From contig JAPXFQ010002701.1 in assembly GCA_028564705.1 (NCBI GenBank), positions 1 through 64,000 of the forward strand: a DNA stretch of 64,000 bases, in the 5' to 3' direction. The position numbers were made by a program, and so were the translations under genes. Every line of letters begins with the position of its first letter. Within the stretch, counting starts at the first letter, position 1. Below, one piece after another: positions 63,561-64,000 of this stretch. The notes below the pieces were generated by a model that had not been told where the DNA came from, ran no database searches, and saw only the letters and a program-made list of their open reading frames with translations. The stretch comes from Apricaphanius iberus. Lineage: Eukaryota > Chordata > Actinopteri > Cyprinodontiformes > Aphaniidae.

Positions 63561-64000
63561 AACAGCACATCGAAGCAATGCTGAGATTGTCTGAAAAAAG
63601 ATAAAGTATAATTACCACTTTATAAAGGACCACAACCATCAAGTGGCTCAAGGAGAAAAACTTGGAAGTATAGAGCAAGTGGACGCCATTTACAGCAACT
63701 GACTGGAGAGCAATGGGGGAGAAAGAGGCCTTGCACTACTACTGCTGGGCTTTATTTGGCAAGAATATGGTGATGTGTATTACAGTATGGGGGGGTGGGT
63801 GTTGACGATAGGATATATTGCAATACCATGAGTAAGACTATATATTGGGATTTTTAAAACTGAAGTTACCTGTAGAAAAACTGTCACAGCATTGTGAACA
63901 TTAGAATCGGTTTTATACTTAACACATCCAATTTTATTACTAGATCTAGCAGACCCACTGGAACGAAGACAATGAAAACAGCCACTATGTCATAGTTTTA
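63561..64000. other. Window end, no gene seen
   Basis: No gene. A TATTGCAATACCATGAGTAA stretch near 63810 recalls the repeat at 27400. The window cuts off without a feature. Confidence 0.35.

Overview
The window looks like a piece of a teleost fish chromosome. It has small exons in long introns, GT-AG splice sites, tRNA genes with T-run terminators, and a very dense load of fish-type transposons (hAT and other TIR elements, LINE 3' ends, a tRNA-derived SINE, a self-priming LTR element). The species cannot be fixed from the sequence.

Layout. (1) 650-12724, + strand: a seven-exon gene of an unnamed fish family, whose last two exons are related to AIG1/GIMAP GTPases. It carries an in-frame TAA in its first coding exon, has lost the P-loop lysine, and its last exon abuts a LINE tail, so it may be decayed. 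(2) 16466-28065, + strand: a complete eight-exon TIM/HAVCR family receptor (signal peptide, six-cysteine IgV split by an intron, Thr-rich stalk, membrane span, tyrosine tail), with a 600-bp pyrimidine-rich minisatellite in one Ig intron. (3) 28801-40741: a tandem duplication of about 3 kb, each copy carrying a tRNA-Asp(GTC). The second copy is split by a 7.3-kb hAT element. The hAT transposase gene is itself interrupted by a young LTR retroelement with a gag-like ORF and no pol, and by an inverted piece of that element's coding minisatellite. (4) 41900-45060: a 23-bp satellite split by a possible solo LTR, then LINE and Tc1 remnants. (5) 46541-57474: a large TIR-bounded DNA transposon of about 10.9 kb, probably CACTA/EnSpm-like. 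It holds an intact 831-aa C2H2-type transposase and an apparently intact ten-exon gene for a SAM-domain protein of 492 aa. The transposase lies inside an intron of the SAM gene on the same strand. (6) 57480-64000: LINE, nested TIR elements and otherwise empty sequence.

The two host genes are of types linked to immunity (TIM receptor, AIG1-like). The most interesting object is the 10.9-kb element: SAM exon 2 ends in phase 0, and an acceptor-like AG immediately before the transposase ATG would allow an in-frame SAM-transposase fusion, so one promoter could serve both proteins. The LTR element is the other clear system: an 11-nt match between the start of its inferred R region and the site just after the 5' LTR is the hallmark of Tf1/sushi self-priming, and its LTRs differ at one base in 267.

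All exon models were made by eye from frame, splice consensus and phase. No search was run, and family names rest on recalled motifs.
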